From assembly GCA_029863825.1 (NCBI GenBank), contig JAOTUP010000176.1, positions 1-5,404 of the forward strand: a DNA stretch of 5,404 nucleotides, read 5' to 3'. How positions within the stretch are numbered: the first letter of the stretch is position 1; the number at the start of each line of letters is the position of its first letter. Source of the stretch: Acidobacteriota bacterium (lineage in GTDB: Bacteria > Acidobacteriota > Thermoanaerobaculia > Multivoradales > JAHEKO01). A program made the position numbers and the translations under genes. Below the pieces are notes generated by a model, which saw only the letters and a list, made by a program, of their open reading frames with translations, had not been told where the DNA came from and did no database searches. Positions 1 to 5,404 of this stretch are shown here, piece after piece.

Positions 1-417
1 GCTTTCTAGCTGGATCGGGAAAAGATCGAGATCTCGGAGGACCGTGGATTCGAGAAGCTCCAGCGCCATCAGCGTGTTGCGTCTCTCCGCCTCGAGGGCC
101 GGGACGCAGGACGGCTCGCGCAGGAGAGGCGCCAGCTCGCGACGTATCAGGTCCGAGATATGACGTACCCGCCGCCAGATGTCGTGCAGTCTCTGAGGAG
201 AGCAATGGAGGATGGCGTAGTTGGAGTCGAGAACACCCTCCAGGTTCTTCACACAGCCGAGAAGCGAGCGAATCCGCGGATTCTGGACTCGCAGCCTCTC
301 CAGCGCCCAGTCCGCGATCGTGACGTCGGGTGGCAGACGAACCTGCTGGTCGCCGAGGAGGTAGACCTGCTGCGATCGGTTTCGCTGTTCGATCTTGTCG
401 TCCCCGTTCTCCGTCAC
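1..417 (-). CDS. Hypothetical protein, N-terminal part (runs off left edge)
   Basis: The minus strand is open without a stop for 139 codons from a GTG at 417-415 to the window edge, so the C-terminus is missing. An in-frame TAA lies three codons before the GTG. No ATG occurs until about codon 118, so GTG is the only sensible start, although no clear Shine-Dalgarno sequence precedes it. The protein starts MTENGDDKIEQ, then has a short segment rich in hydrophobic residues (VYLLGDQQVRLPPDVTIADW), followed by a mainly helical-looking stretch with many Arg, Leu and Glu. Three cysteines are visible (near residues 60, 74 and 106). There is no signal peptide or membrane segment. I do not recognise the family and assign no function. 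Reality as a gene rests on the long open frame, protein-like composition and divergent placement; several plus-strand frames over the same region look like shadows. Confidence 0.7.
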   Translation of the reverse strand, partial: MTENGDDKIEQRNRSQQVYLLGDQQVRLPPDVTIADWALERLRVQNPRIRSLLGCVKNLEGVLDSNYAILHCSPQRLHDIWRRVRHISDLIRRELAPLLREPSCVPALEAERRNTLMALELLESTVLRDLDLFPIQLES

Positions 418-451
418 CCGCTGAGCTTAACGCACTGCGACCGCCGCGGAG

Positions 452-480
452 TTCGCGGGGTTGGCTTTCGGATCCGCGAA
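452..480. repeat. 7-bp inverted repeat upstream of the left gene
   Basis: TTCGCGG at 452-458 is the exact reverse complement of CCGCGAA at 474-480, with 15 bases between. It lies about 35 bp upstream of the GTG start of the leftward gene. It could be an operator half-site pair or a leader hairpin, but in GC-rich DNA such a repeat may also arise by chance. Confidence 0.35.
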
Positions 481-682
481 TGACGCGGCAGGGGCGATGG
501 GCTCCCATGTCCGCCGTCTCTACGTCGACAATGCGGTGTCGTCGTGTTGGAAGAGCCCCGTCATTTCGCGCCAGAGCCCTCCGGATCTCGGGGCAGCCCA
601 TGGGAACCGTCGTGACCGATTCATCCCGATACACCGCCGCCGGTGCTCTTCCCCTGGCGCGCTGATTGCAGTCTCTCAGCTG

Positions 683-691
683 TGGGACAAT
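683..691 (+). promoter_or_regulatory. Possible extended -10 promoter for the amidohydrolase-pcm operon
   Basis: TGG followed by GACAAT (686-691) resembles an extended -10 element: a TG one base upstream of a hexamer matching TATAAT at four of six positions. Transcription would start near 698, giving a leader of about 27 bases before the ATG at 725. No good -35 lies at 17 bp; TTGCAG at 666-671 is only 14 bp away. This is a weak, inferred call. Confidence 0.22.
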
Positions 692-724
692 GAACCTGAT
701 GGAGATTCATGCCCGCGGAGTGCT

Positions 725-2389
725 ATGCGAAACCTGATTCTGTTGAGTGTCCTCATCTTCGCGCCTGCGCCGTCATGCTCCGAGGACGTCGCGGACGTCG
801 TTCTGCGCAACGGTCGGTTCTATCCCGTGTCGCCGTCAGAAGTCGTCGTCGGCAGCTTAGCGATCAGGGACGGACGTATTCACTCGCTGGGAACCGGCGA
901 GGCGATCGATGCGCTGATCGACGAGACGACGCGAGTGATCGAGCTCGAGGGCCGGGCGGTGACTCCCGGCCTCATCGACGCCCATGCACATCTGATGAGC
1001 CAGGGCCGAGCGCTTGCTCAGGTGAGTCTCGTGGGGACCCGATCCTACGCCGAAGTCATCGAGCGGATCAGCCGTGCGGCGCGCGATGTCCCCAGCGGAG
1101 ACTGGATCATTGGTCGGGGGTGGGATCAGAACGACTGGGAAAGCGCCGCGTTCCCGCACCACGAGAAGTTGAGCCTGGCGATTGCCGATCATCCGGTGTG
1201 GATGGGGCGGATCGATGGCCACGCCGCTCTGCTCAATGCGGCGGCTATGGCACGACTCGGTGTCAGTGCCGATATCGTCGACCCGGCGGGAGGACGTTTC
1301 CTTCGCGATCCGGACGGACAGCCGACGGGAGTCCTCGTCGACTCGGCGATGGATTCGGTGCGGTCCGGAATCCCGGAGCCGTCCAACGCTCAACTGAAGC
1401 GCTGGATCGTGGACGGCGCTGAGCATTGCCTCGCTCGAGGTCTCACCACGGTCACCGACATGGGAGTGGATCAGTCGACCTACCAAGCGTATGCCGATCT
1501 TCGGCAACAGACGGCGCTACCCTTGCGAGCGGCGCTGTTTCTCGAGGACGAGCCCGCTCTCCTGGATGACTGGTTCGAGCGAGGACCCGAGATCGACAGT
1601 GAATCACGACTCATCGTGCGCGGCGTCAAGCTCTACGCCGACGGCGCGCTTGGTAGCCGTGGAGCCGCACTCATCGAGGCCTACAACGACGATCCCGGGA
1701 ACCTCGGTCTCCTGATCGCGAGCTCTGCGCACTTGGAGGATACCTGCAAACGGGCGCTGGCGGCCGGCTTCCAGGTCGGTATTCACGCGATCGGTGATCG
1801 TGGATCGCTTGTGTCGCTCGATGCCATCGAAAGCTGCTTCGGCGGCCCGCTCCCGCAGGCGAGATTTCGCCTCGAGCATGCCCAGGTGATGCGCCTCCGG
1901 GACATCGATCGGTTGGCGCACCTCGGCGTCATCGCTTCGATGCAGCCAACCCATGCAACTTCCGACATGCCGTGGGCCGAGCAGCGAACCGGGATCGCTC
2001 GGTTGGAAGGCGCCTATGCCTGGCGGCGAGTGTTGAAAGCCGGGGCGTTGCTGGCACTTGGGAGCGACTTTCCGGTGGAGCTCGCGGATCCTCTCCTCGG
2101 GTTCTATGCTGCCGTCGGTCGTCAGGATCTCGACGGACGGCCGGCCGGAGGCTGGCGGCCGGAAGAGCGGCTTACGAGGCAGGAAGCGCTGCGTGGCTTC
2201 ACCCTCGATGCGGCCCACGCGCTCTTTCTCGAGGAGGAGATCGGCTCTCTCGAGCCCGGCAAACGGGCGGATCTTACTGTCTTTTCGCGTGATCCGATGA
2301 CGGTTGCGCTATCAGAGATTCCGGCCATAGAGGTAGATTTCACGTTTGTGGACGGCAGAATCGCGTACGAGCGAGAGGTTCAACAATGA
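725..2389 (+). CDS. Exported YtcJ-type metal-dependent amidohydrolase
   Basis: This 554-residue protein belongs to the amidohydrolase superfamily, Amidohydro_3/YtcJ-like branch, which hydrolyses C-N bonds in amides; the substrate cannot be read from sequence. After the signal-like start (MRNLILLSVLIFAPAPSCSED) come the small N-terminal beta domain (VVLRNGRFYPV, LAIRDGRIHSLG), the metal-binding HxH of PGLIDAHAHL (H87, H89), VKLYADGALGSRGA with K302, GIHAIGDR with H354, RLEHAQ (E384, H385), the YtcJ hallmark SMQPTHATSD (405-414), and the catalytic Asp of LALGSDFPVE (D448). The C-terminal sandwich closes with GSLEPGKRADLTVF. Length is normal for the family. I chose ATG 725 because it starts directly with a signal-like sequence and has GGAG at 717-720, although the 4-base gap is short. 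Cys18 sits in APSC, a poor lipobox, so lipidation is uncertain. The stop overlaps the start of pcm (ATGA), implying coupled translation. Confidence 0.93.
   Translation: MRNLILLSVLIFAPAPSCSEDVADVVLRNGRFYPVSPSEVVVGSLAIRDGRIHSLGTGEAIDALIDETTRVIELEGRAVTPGLIDAHAHLMSQGRALAQVSLVGTRSYAEVIERISRAARDVPSGDWIIGRGWDQNDWESAAFPHHEKLSLAIADHPVWMGRIDGHAALLNAAAMARLGVSADIVDPAGGRFLRDPDGQPTGVLVDSAMDSVRSGIPEPSNAQLKRWIVDGAEHCLARGLTTVTDMGVDQSTYQAYADLRQQTALPLRAALFLEDEPALLDDWFERGPEIDSESRLIVRGVKLYADGALGSRGAALIEAYNDDPGNLGLLIASSAHLEDTCKRALAAGFQVGIHAIGDRGSLVSLDAIESCFGGPLPQARFRLEHAQVMRLRDIDRLAHLGVIASMQPTHATSDMPWAEQRTGIARLEGAYAWRRVLKAGALLALGSDFPVELADPLLGFYAAVGRQDLDGRPAGGWRPEERLTRQEALRGFTLDAAHALFLEEEIGSLEPGKRADLTVFSRDPMTVALSEIPAIEVDFTFVDGRIAYEREVQQ
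2373..2378 (+). promoter_or_regulatory. Shine-Dalgarno for the long (anchored) Pcm start
   Basis: GAGAGG lies 7 bases before the ATG at 2386 and inside the last codons of the amidohydrolase gene. It supports the start that includes the hydrophobic N-terminus, together with the ATGA overlap. Confidence 0.6.
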
Positions 2390-3108
2390 CGAATCTGAAA
2401 CACTCCGGTATTGTGATCGGTGGCGTGCTGATCGTAGCTGCCACGGGAGTCCTCATGGCCTTCGATCCGCAGACAGATCCGTTTGCGTCCGAGCGACGAC
2501 GCATGGTGGAGACCCAGATCGTCGCTCGCGGCGTCGAGGCGAGCGACGTGCTACAGGCGATGCAGGACGTTCCGCGCCACTTCTTCGTTCCGGAGCCGTT
2601 GCGCGACCGTGCCTATCTGGACGGCCCGCAGCCGATTGGTTCGAGCCAGACCATCTCTCAGCCCTACATTGTGGCGCTGATGACCTCGCTGTTGGAGCTC
2701 GACGGGAACGAGAAGGTGCTCGAGATCGGCACCGGGTCCGGGTACCAGGCGGCCATCCTGTCGCGACTGGCCAAGGACGTGTACACGATCGAAATCCGAC
2801 AGGAGCTGGCGAAGAACGCCAGGAAAACGCTTGCTGATCTGGGTTACCGCAATATCCACTTTCGAGTCGGCGACGGCTATGAAGGCTGGCCCGAGGCGGC
2901 GCCGTTTGATGCCATCATCGTCACAGCGGCACCGCCGGAAACGCCGCAGGCGCTTGTCGATCAGTTGAAAGTAGGCGGCCGCCTGGTCATCCCGGTGGGC
3001 CGTGGGATCCAGGACCTCGAAGTGCATACGAAGACCGAGGACGGTCTCGAGCGTCGCAAGGTGATTCCTGTTCGGTTCGTGCCGATGGTGTCGGATCCGG
3101 AGGACTGA
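2386..3108 (+). CDS. pcm: Protein-L-isoaspartate O-methyltransferase with N-terminal membrane segment
   Basis: Pcm transfers a methyl group from S-adenosylmethionine to abnormal L-isoaspartyl residues in aged proteins, starting their repair. The 240-residue product shows the family signature IGSSQTISQPYIVALM (84-99), SAM motif I VLEIGTGSGYQAAIL (111-125), the acidic strand end TIEI (134-137), VGDGYEGW (161-168), FDAIIVTAAPPETP (174-187), GGRLVIPVG (197-205) and the terminal VRFVPMV. These align closely with E. coli Pcm (about 208 residues). The extra roughly 30 residues at the front hold a hydrophobic segment (I9-F26) after K5 and H6, an uncleaved signal or anchor with no lipobox and no clear AxA site. 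Its topology is ambiguous: a catalytic domain outside the cytoplasm would lack an obvious SAM supply. ATG 2386 overlaps the amidohydrolase stop and has a good Shine-Dalgarno; ATG 2455 (M24) is a possible second start and M40 (ATG 2503) a third. Confidence 0.95.
   Translation: MTNLKHSGIVIGGVLIVAATGVLMAFDPQTDPFASERRRMVETQIVARGVEASDVLQAMQDVPRHFFVPEPLRDRAYLDGPQPIGSSQTISQPYIVALMTSLLELDGNEKVLEIGTGSGYQAAILSRLAKDVYTIEIRQELAKNARKTLADLGYRNIHFRVGDGYEGWPEAAPFDAIIVTAAPPETPQALVDQLKVGGRLVIPVGRGIQDLEVHTKTEDGLERRKVIPVRFVPMVSDPED
2445..2449 (+). promoter_or_regulatory. Possible internal Shine-Dalgarno for a short cytosolic Pcm
   Basis: GGGAG lies 5 bases before the in-frame ATG at 2455 (M24). Starting there would remove nearly the whole hydrophobic segment and give a 217-residue protein, close to normal Pcm length. 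The bases also simply encode Thr-Gly-Val in the hydrophobic segment, so the match may be accidental. Confidence 0.3.
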
Positions 3109-3122
3109 GCGAGGACTCAGTC
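3103..3122. terminator. Inverted repeat over both stop codons of convergent pcm and rmuC
   Basis: GACTGAG (3103-3109) is the exact reverse complement of CTCAGTC (3116-3122), with a 6-base loop. The left arm contains the pcm TGA (3106-3108) and the right arm contains the rmuC stop (3117-3119 on the minus strand). A hairpin would form in transcripts from either direction. No T-run follows on either strand, so it is not a typical intrinsic terminator; it may assist termination or protect 3' ends. Confidence 0.4.
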
Positions 3123-4454
3123 GGTGCTCTCTGCGGCGGTCTCGAGAGCGACTTGGCGCGGAGCTTCGTCGATCGGCTCCGGGGCGTCGAGGCGTCGTCG
3201 CGACTGCTCGGTGACTTTCATTTCTTCGAGCTTTCGACCCATCGGCATCAGGCGTCTTTCGAAGGACCCGACGGCGGTGTTGTAAGCGTCGAGAGCCGAT
3301 TTGAGGCCACGGCCCAGCTTCTGCAGATCGCCCCCGAACTTGGCAGCTCGCTCATATAGATCGCGCGCCGCCGCCGCAATCGCCTCGGCGTTCTCGACCA
3401 CCGCACTCTGCTGCCAGTAGATGGCGACGGTCCTCAGCAGGGCGACGAGGGTCGTAGGGGTGGCGATCAGGACCTTGTGTCGCAGGGCTTCGGTCTGCAA
3501 CTCCGGTTCGCGCTCGAAGGCGGCTGCGAGAATCGGGTCACCGGGAAGAAAGAGCACGACAAGGTCGACGTTTCGCCCCAGGCTCTCGGCGTAGCTGCGA
3601 TCGGCGAGCGTGCGAATGTGGCCGCGCAAAGCCTTGACGTGGCGATCGAGCGCCGCTGATCGGCGCTGGGGATTGGTTGCTTCAACGGCGTCCAGATAAG
3701 CGGCCAGGGGCGCTTTGGCGTCGACGGCGATCTGCCGATCGCCGGGCAGCCGAACGATCATGTCCGGTCGCCGTCCGTCCGCCAGCGTCACCTGCTCATC
3801 GAAGTCGCAATGCTTCGTCATGCCGGCCAGCTCGGCAATGTTGCGCAAGGCGATCTCACCCCACACCCCGCTGACTCGTGATCCCTTGAGTGCAGTGGTC
3901 AGCGATGTCGTGCGGTTCTGCAGGGCTTGCGTCGTCTGTACGAGGTGCCGAACCTGCTCGTCGAGTCGTGAGTAGGCGTCGACTCTGGAGCGCTCGAGCT
4001 CGTTGGTTCGCAGGTCGAGTCGATTGAGGCTCTCGGCCAGCGGTTGGAGGAGCGCCTCGATGGCTTGCTTCCGCTCGTCGAGGTCGGCTGTCGCCTGAGC
4101 TCGAGACGTGGCGAGCCTTTCCCCCGCCAGTGTCAGGAACTGCTCGGCGTTCCCGCGGAGAGCCTGATGGGCGAGAGCCTCGAAGCGGCTCTCCAGCTCA
4201 CGCCGCGCATCTTCGAAGATCTTGCCGCGCTCTTCGGCAACCGCCAACTGCCGGTCGAGTTCCCGGACCGTGCGCTGGCTGCCCTCGAATTCGGCTTCGA
4301 GCTGCTGTCGCCGGTCGCTTTCGACTCGAGATGTGGCTTCGGCAGCCGCGAGTCGGCCGGCGATTCGTCGAGCTCGCAAACCGAAGAGCCAGGCACCGAC
4401 GGCAATGCCGACTCCAAAGGCGAGGACAATCGGCAAGATGGTCCCGGCAGTCAT
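3117..4454 (-). CDS. rmuC: RmuC family DNA recombination-limiting protein
   Basis: RmuC proteins limit DNA inversion and rearrangement at repeats and are predicted nuclease-fold proteins; the biochemical activity is poorly defined. The 445-residue product begins with a membrane segment (about residues 5-25) followed by RARR, which predicts the rest lies in the cytoplasm. A long coiled coil (about 30-190, rich in Glu, Arg, Gln and Ala) leads into the RmuC domain: SGVWGEIALRNIAELAGM (195-212), the PD-(D/E)xK-like pair RRPDMIV (D231) and VDAKAPL (D245, K247), LVVLFLPGDPIL (298-309) and IATPTTLVALLRTVAIYWQ (330-348). A variable tail of about 40 residues ends the protein. The start at 4454 gives a complete anchor, but no good Shine-Dalgarno is seen (GAGG lies about 15 bases away). 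The gene is 72 bp downstream of the tRNA gene in the same direction and may share its transcript. Confidence 0.95.
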   Translation of the reverse strand: MTAGTILPIVLAFGVGIAVGAWLFGLRARRIAGRLAAAEATSRVESDRRQQLEAEFEGSQRTVRELDRQLAVAEERGKIFEDARRELESRFEALAHQALRGNAEQFLTLAGERLATSRAQATADLDERKQAIEALLQPLAESLNRLDLRTNELERSRVDAYSRLDEQVRHLVQTTQALQNRTTSLTTALKGSRVSGVWGEIALRNIAELAGMTKHCDFDEQVTLADGRRPDMIVRLPGDRQIAVDAKAPLAAYLDAVEATNPQRRSAALDRHVKALRGHIRTLADRSYAESLGRNVDLVVLFLPGDPILAAAFEREPELQTEALRHKVLIATPTTLVALLRTVAIYWQQSAVVENAEAIAAAARDLYERAAKFGGDLQKLGRGLKSALDAYNTAVGSFERRLMPMGRKLEEMKVTEQSRRRLDAPEPIDEAPRQVALETAAESTD

Positions 4455-4458
4455 GATG

Positions 4459-4486
4459 CTGTTAGGGATCCTCGGCGGGAAGACAA
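4459..4486 (-). promoter_or_regulatory. Weak candidate promoter for rmuC
   Basis: On the minus strand TTGTCT (4486-4481) and TAACAG (4464-4459) are 16 bp apart and match -35 and -10 consensus at four and three of six positions. Transcription would then start at or next to the rmuC ATG, which would fit the missing Shine-Dalgarno as a leaderless message. The match is weak. Confidence 0.18.
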
Positions 4487-4520
4487 GGCTGTCGCCCGTT
4501 GACTGCCTTTCCGGGAAGAC
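4476..4520. repeat. 9-bp direct repeat between tRNA gene and rmuC
   Basis: CGGGAAGAC occurs at 4476-4484 and again at 4512-4520, 36 bp apart start to start, inside the 72-bp gap between the tRNA gene and rmuC. No further extension of the match is seen. It could be a pair of binding sites or coincidence. Confidence 0.35.
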
Positions 4521-4526
4521 GATGAA

Positions 4527-4602
4527 TGGTGGAGCAGAAGGGATTTGAACCCTCGACCCCCACGTTGCGAACGTGGTGCTCTCCCAGCTGAGCTACTGCC
4601 CC
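4527..4602 (-). tRNA. tRNA-Ala (anticodon CGC)
   Basis: The 76-base minus-strand gene folds into a full cloverleaf. The acceptor stem GGGGCAG/CTGCTCC contains the G3:U70 pair that marks alanine tRNAs. The D stem is GCTC/GAGC, and the anticodon stem CCACG/CGTGG encloses the loop TTCGCAA with anticodon CGC (4569-4567), reading GCG codons. The variable loop is 5 bases, and the T stem GAGGG/CCCTT encloses TTCAAAT. The discriminator is A, and CCA is encoded in the DNA (4529-4527). A promoter lies just upstream, and rmuC follows 72 bp downstream with no clear terminator between. A CGC-anticodon alanine tRNA usually accompanies TGC and GGC ones and is typical of high-GC genomes. Confidence 0.97.
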
Positions 4603-4614
4603 ACGGGGACGACG

Positions 4615-4644
4615 ATTGTAGGAGCCATAGCGGGCGAATTGCAA
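4615..4644 (-). promoter_or_regulatory. Promoter of the tRNA-Ala gene
   Basis: On the minus strand TTGCAA (4644-4639) and TACAAT (4620-4615) are 18 bp apart; the -10 matches consensus at five of six positions and the -35 at four. Transcription would begin near 4608, only a few bases before the mature tRNA 5' end at 4602. The stretch after the -10 is GC-rich (CGTCGTCCCC), as is common for stable-RNA promoters under stringent control. It lies between the stop of the hydrolase gene (4681) and the tRNA. Confidence 0.6.
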
Positions 4645-4680
4645 GGCAAAGGCACCGGTGGGGGAATCGCATCCTCAACG

Positions 4681-5404
4681 TCACCAATCGTAGACGTCCC
4701 CGACGTAGGGAAGTATCGACCGAGGAAAGTCGGCCGCCGCGAGAGCCGCCGCAAGAGCTTTTCGCGCCGGGTCCTCTCCATGATTGAGAAGGATCCGTCG
4801 TGGCGGTGCGGGAAGCGCCCTGCACCAGCGAATCAGACCATCTCGGTCGGCATGGGCAGAGAGGCCGTGCAGCTGCTCGACGTCTGCACGCACCGGGATG
4901 TGCTCACCGTGAATCGCCACCGATTCGGCACCGTCGACCAGTGCGCGGCCACGCGTCCCTCCAGCTTGATAGCCGACGAAGATCACTGCATTTCGCTTGT
5001 CGGGCAGCAGTCTCTTGAGATGGTGCACCACACGCCCACCATTGGCCATGCCGCTGGACGCCACAATGACGGTCGACTTGCGCCTGAAGTTGAGCGCCTT
5101 CGACTGCTCGACACTGCGACAGCGCTGAAAGCGATCGGGACCGAGAACATCGATCTCCTTCTCGAGCAGCGCCTTGAGCTCATGGTCATGCTCGGCTTCG
5201 GCCTGATCGTAGAGTTCGGTCGCCTTGATCGCCATGGGGCTGTCGAGAAATACGTCCTCCGGGTCGAGGTCGCCGCTGTCGACGAGAGCCGAAAGGTGGT
5301 AGAGAACCTCCTGCGTGCGACCGAGGGCGAATGCCGGGATGACCACCGAGCCGCGGCGCTCGAACACCCGCCGGATGCGCGTGCGAAACGCGGCGACGGG
5401 ATTG
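4681..5404 (-). CDS. Beta-CASP metallo-beta-lactamase-fold RNA hydrolase, C-terminal part (runs off right edge)
   Basis: About 240 residues are visible and the frame stays open through the right edge (NPVAAFRTRIRR precedes the GTG at 5367, so that GTG is not the start). The protein resembles bacterial CPSF-like RNA-cleaving enzymes such as Thermus TTHA0252, which are cytoplasmic zinc-dependent ribonucleases of about 430-460 residues. Visible beta-CASP features, numbered from the first full codon, are VVIPAFALGRTQEVLY (20-35), FLDSPMAIKATELY (52-64), VIVASSGMANGGRVVHHL (112-129), VIFVGYQAGGTRGRAL (140-155), LHGLSAHADRDGL (178-190, motif C His184, the RNA-type residue) and ILLNHGED (204-211, a late metal-ligand His). 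The HxHxDH metal motif must lie beyond the window. The stop is 78 bp before the tRNA gene, and no T-run terminator is visible between. Confidence 0.92.
   Translation of the reverse strand, partial: NPVAAFRTRIRRVFERRGSVVIPAFALGRTQEVLYHLSALVDSGDLDPEDVFLDSPMAIKATELYDQAEAEHDHELKALLEKEIDVLGPDRFQRCRSVEQSKALNFRRKSTVIVASSGMANGGRVVHHLKRLLPDKRNAVIFVGYQAGGTRGRALVDGAESVAIHGEHIPVRADVEQLHGLSAHADRDGLIRWCRALPAPPRRILLNHGEDPARKALAAALAAADFPRSILPYVGDVYDW

Larger units (their letters stand above)
418..724. other. Divergent intergenic region
   Basis: These 307 bases separate two genes reading away from each other, so both promoters should lie here. I see a 7-bp inverted repeat near the left gene (452-480) and a weak extended -10 element near the right gene (683-691). 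No tRNA, riboswitch or convincing small gene is seen. The reading frame of the downstream amidohydrolase stays open back to an ATG at 461. The 88 residues this would add have no family resemblance and would bury the signal peptide, so I treat them as non-coding. Confidence 0.6.

Noticed and set aside
160..665. Plus-strand open frames opposite the left-edge gene and in the intergenic region
   Set aside because: They are Arg/Pro/Ser-rich with no family resemblance and overlap the better minus-strand frame; typical shadows in GC-rich DNA.
461..724. In-frame upstream extension of the amidohydrolase from ATG 461
   Set aside because: The added 88 residues look like random translated GC-rich DNA and would bury an evident signal peptide; ATG 725 is the better start.
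857..2218. Long minus-strand open frames across the amidohydrolase
   Set aside because: They are antisense shadows of a clearly identified gene, with skewed composition and no recognisable motifs.
4527..4602. tRNA 3' end as an integration (att) site
   Set aside because: No integrase, no repeated copy of the tRNA end and no foreign-looking genes are in the window.
4653..4660. CACCGGTG palindrome downstream of the hydrolase stop as a terminator
   Set aside because: It has no loop and no T-run, and an 8-bp palindrome is expected now and then by chance.
4451..4825. Minus-strand frame of 124 codons through the tRNA gene
   Set aside because: It runs through the tRNA and part of the hydrolase gene, so it cannot be a real protein gene here.

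Overview
This is a GC-rich bacterial chromosomal window with ordinary housekeeping content. A Gram-negative type of cell is suggested by an amidohydrolase with an N-terminal export signal, an N-terminally anchored Pcm and an RmuC. A tRNA-Ala with a CGC anticodon fits a high-GC genome. The lineage cannot be fixed from the sequence; Myxococcota, other former deltaproteobacteria, or Acidobacteriota-like groups are guesses only. No transposase, integrase, CRISPR array or phage gene is visible.

Layout, left to right. A gene I do not recognise runs leftward off the left edge (1-417, minus strand). A 307-bp divergent intergenic region (418-724) follows. Two plus-strand genes then form an operon: a predicted exported YtcJ-type amidohydrolase (725-2389) and a protein-L-isoaspartate O-methyltransferase, pcm (2386-3108). 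Their stop and start codons overlap as ATGA. The pcm product carries an unusual N-terminal hydrophobic segment. On the minus strand, reading right to left, come the C-terminal part of a beta-CASP metallo-beta-lactamase-fold RNA hydrolase that enters from the right edge (4681-5404), a tRNA-Ala(CGC) gene with its own good promoter (4527-4602), and rmuC (3117-4454). pcm and rmuC converge with only 8 bp between their stops, and a perfect 7-bp inverted repeat covers both stop codons.

How the genes may work together. The amidohydrolase and Pcm are almost certainly co-translated, and both begin with hydrophobic N-termini, so they may act at or beyond the cytoplasmic membrane. Pcm repairs isoaspartyl damage in proteins using S-adenosylmethionine, which is a cytoplasmic cofactor. 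An anchored or exported form is therefore the most curious point here, and a second well-placed Shine-Dalgarno sequence could also give a short cytosolic form. RmuC (a DNA recombination-limiting, nuclease-like protein), the tRNA and the RNA hydrolase are nucleic-acid functions with no evident link beyond shared direction. No clear undescribed system was found; the best leads are the anchored Pcm with its partner and the unrecognised left-edge gene.
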